The notes under the pieces were generated by a model. It saw only the letters and a program-made list of their open reading frames with translations. It searched no databases and was not told where the DNA came from. A stretch of 39,711 nucleotides of DNA from Pelagophyceae sp. CCMP2097 (lineage: Eukaryota; Sar; Pelagophyceae). Location: positions 85,927-125,637 of the forward strand of contig MU657166.1 in the NCBI GenBank assembly GCA_026770575.1. Reading direction: 5' to 3'. Below, in pieces: positions 38,191 to 39,711 of this stretch. The position numbers and the translations under genes are program-made. The number at the start of each line of letters is the position of its first letter. The first letter of the stretch is position 1.

Positions 38191-38865
38191 AGTAGTTAAT
38201 ATAGGATTCCTATTACGGTAAGTTTCAACAACACTCCGCAAATTACCGTAACTTACCGTAACTTTCCGTAACTTTCCGTAACTTACCGAAACGTTGGAAA
38301 TCAACGATTTTAGAGGCTGTTCGGCGCTCCACGTGTCGCGCGGACCACCGCGGTGCTAGAAAAACAGTACACGATGCTGCTCGACCACCCCCCCCCCCAA
38401 AAAAATAGACATCCGTTGAACGAAAAATAATTCGCTAAATAGGGCCCGTTTTTTTCTCTCGGAAGTCACTTGAAGCGTGGCCTATCGCGGTGCGCGGCCT
38501 CTCGCGTCGCTCGGCCTCGCGATGCCGAGGAGAGCGCACAAACCCACTTTTAGTGTACTAAAGTTGAAGCGACGTTCGTACTTTTGGAGCCTCCGAGACC
38601 GCAATGAGCCTCTGAGACCGCAATAAGGCACTGCAGAGAGCCCAATAAGGGGGATTTAATACGGCCCTTTAAACCGGAGCGTAACGTCAAATCATCGTTT
38701 CGTAACTTTCCGTAAATTGCCGGTAATTTACGATAAGATAAAAAGCGGAAAGTTACGAAGCTTAACTATAGTTGCAGCACGGCTGAACCAAGCGGTACAA
38801 GGGGTATCGGCGATAAAGCCGATCTCAATGGGCGCAAGTTTGTGCCTCCCAGAGGCCGCCTGCGG
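38191..38865. other. Intergenic with 10-bp tandem repeat
   Basis: 38243-38292 holds about five copies of the decamer TTACCGTAAC/TTTCCGTAAC. Similar words (CGTAACTTTCCGTAAATTG, CGGAAAGTTACGAAG) recur at 38700-38760, partly inverted, so 38243-38760 may be one element. No gene seen. Confidence 0.5.
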
Positions 38866-39280
38866 GGGTGGGCGTGGTCGCTATGGGCCTCACTGCCCCC
38901 CGGGGTGTCCGTGACCATGATCAGCCTCGAGGAGGGCGCCTTGCAAGGGCGTGAACAAGCGTTTCCCCCAATATTTTGGACTTGATAAAATCTTTATTTG
39001 CCTCCTTACATTGATTTTGAACTGATTTTGCCTCCGTATTGCGAAGGTTCGGGCCCGGCTGGCAATCGCAGGACCGCAGGGATCGAAATTCTGGCTATGT
39101 GACGGGGTGGGTCCATAGGAATTGGGGTGGTATATGACAAACCCTATACGATTGCCGCGAGTGGCGCTTCAGACGCGCCAAAACAGACGTTCAGATTTTT
39201 AGTTTGAGCGTTTTAAACAAACAATTTCTATAGATTCTAGCATCATGGGACTCAGCGCGACGTCCTCTATCACTCCCAAC
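38866..39280 (+). repeat. Diverged direct repeat, right copy
   Basis: Same orientation as 85-530 and alignable over its whole length with small indels. It differs at scattered positions (for example GTGACGGGGTGGGTCCATAG against GTCACGGGGCGGGTCCATAC), so the copies are not recent. Confidence 0.75.
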
Positions 39281-39711
39281 AGCGCCAAATTCCAACCGAC
39301 GAACACTCCGATTGCCAGAAAGTCCTCGGCGTCATTGGCGACACCCCTTGTAACCAAGCAGTAAAAAAAGCCGAAAATACAGGCTTTATTGAGCAGGTGT
39401 CTCCTTTGGGTAATTAACATACTCCTTTTTAGACGAGCACCTACACGGGAATGACAAGTCTCTTGATAAAATGTCCGAATGCCTCCTATTCTCTGTGTCA
39501 CGTGGCTCGAGGAGGCCCATGGCCACCTCCTAGCGCCCGAGAATAGGAGGCAATCGACCATTTCGAGCCTGGGATTTGCTGGTTGCCGTTTTTCCTTGTT
39601 TGGAACAGCCGTGGCAGAAGGAGGTCCCCACTGTCGAATTTGCCTAACAGAAATCGCCAAATTTAACTATTTTTAGCGCGTGCGTTCTTGCCGCCCCCTC
39701 CAGTCGTACTA
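39281..39711. other. Window end, hairpin but no gene
   Basis: GCCTCCTATTCTC (39481-39493) is exactly inverted at 39539-39551, with a second shorter inversion (GGAGGCCCATGG / CCACCTCC) inside the loop. A 153-codon minus-strand frame covers most of the region but extends into the repeat and has no recognisable motif. Confidence 0.45.

Noticed and set aside
85..39280. The end repeats as LTRs of one giant element
   Set aside because: Copies are diverged by roughly 15-20 percent with indels and the interval holds ordinary intron-containing nuclear genes, with no reverse transcriptase or integrase.
39199..39660. Minus-strand frame of 153 codons at the window end
   Set aside because: Overlaps the diverged terminal direct repeat and has no recognisable domain or start context.

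Overview
The window looks like nuclear DNA of a photosynthetic stramenopile (ochrophyte) with a red-derived secondary plastid, probably a pelagophyte-like alga; the exact taxon is inference. Support: (i) violaxanthin de-epoxidase (VDE) and zeaxanthin epoxidase (ZEP) genes; (ii) presequences made of an ER-type signal followed by an ASAF-like cleavage motif (RASA|FSVAG, GA|FAPA, ASA|LAP), typical of plastid import through extra membranes; (iii) GC-rich genes packed on both strands and cut by very short introns (42-143 nt) that nearly all begin GTGCGT, GTGAG or GTACGT and end AG. I derived the exon joins by hand from reading frame, splice sites and family motifs; most close in phase.

Layout. 1-4.6 kb: repeats only (hairpin array, foldback element, tandem duplications). 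4.65-22.2 kb: gene island with PhyH-type dioxygenase (+), VDE (+), TM/coiled-coil protein (-), ankyrin protein (-), plastid GrpE (-), GT47 exostosin-like protein (-), UCH deubiquitinase (+), SURF6 (-), ZEP (+), and an unrecognised plastid-targeted protein (-). 22.2-25.8 kb: AT-rich repeats, a possible gene fragment, and an 820-nt assembly gap. 25.8-31.6 kb: second gene island with plastid-targeted PhyH protein (-), coiled-coil protein (-), beta-lactamase-like serine hydrolase (+), CCT-domain protein (-). 31.9-39.7 kb: repeat-rich tail holding several small inverted-repeat transposons, a tRNA-like sequence, and one intronless gene for a plastid CPBP (CAAX-type) protease. A diverged ~450-bp direct repeat occurs near both ends of the window.

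Biology. VDE and ZEP catalyse opposite directions of the xanthophyll cycle used for photoprotection, and lie about 11 kb apart on the same strand. GrpE (plastid Hsp70 nucleotide exchange), the CPBP protease, the plastid PhyH protein and the unknown plastid protein make at least six plastid-directed products here. Several pairs share short divergent promoters: SURF6/ZEP (106 bp), coiled-coil/beta-lactamase (140 bp) and GT47/UCH (726 bp, carrying a well-preserved hAT-like MITE). No viral, rRNA or CRISPR sequence was recognised.
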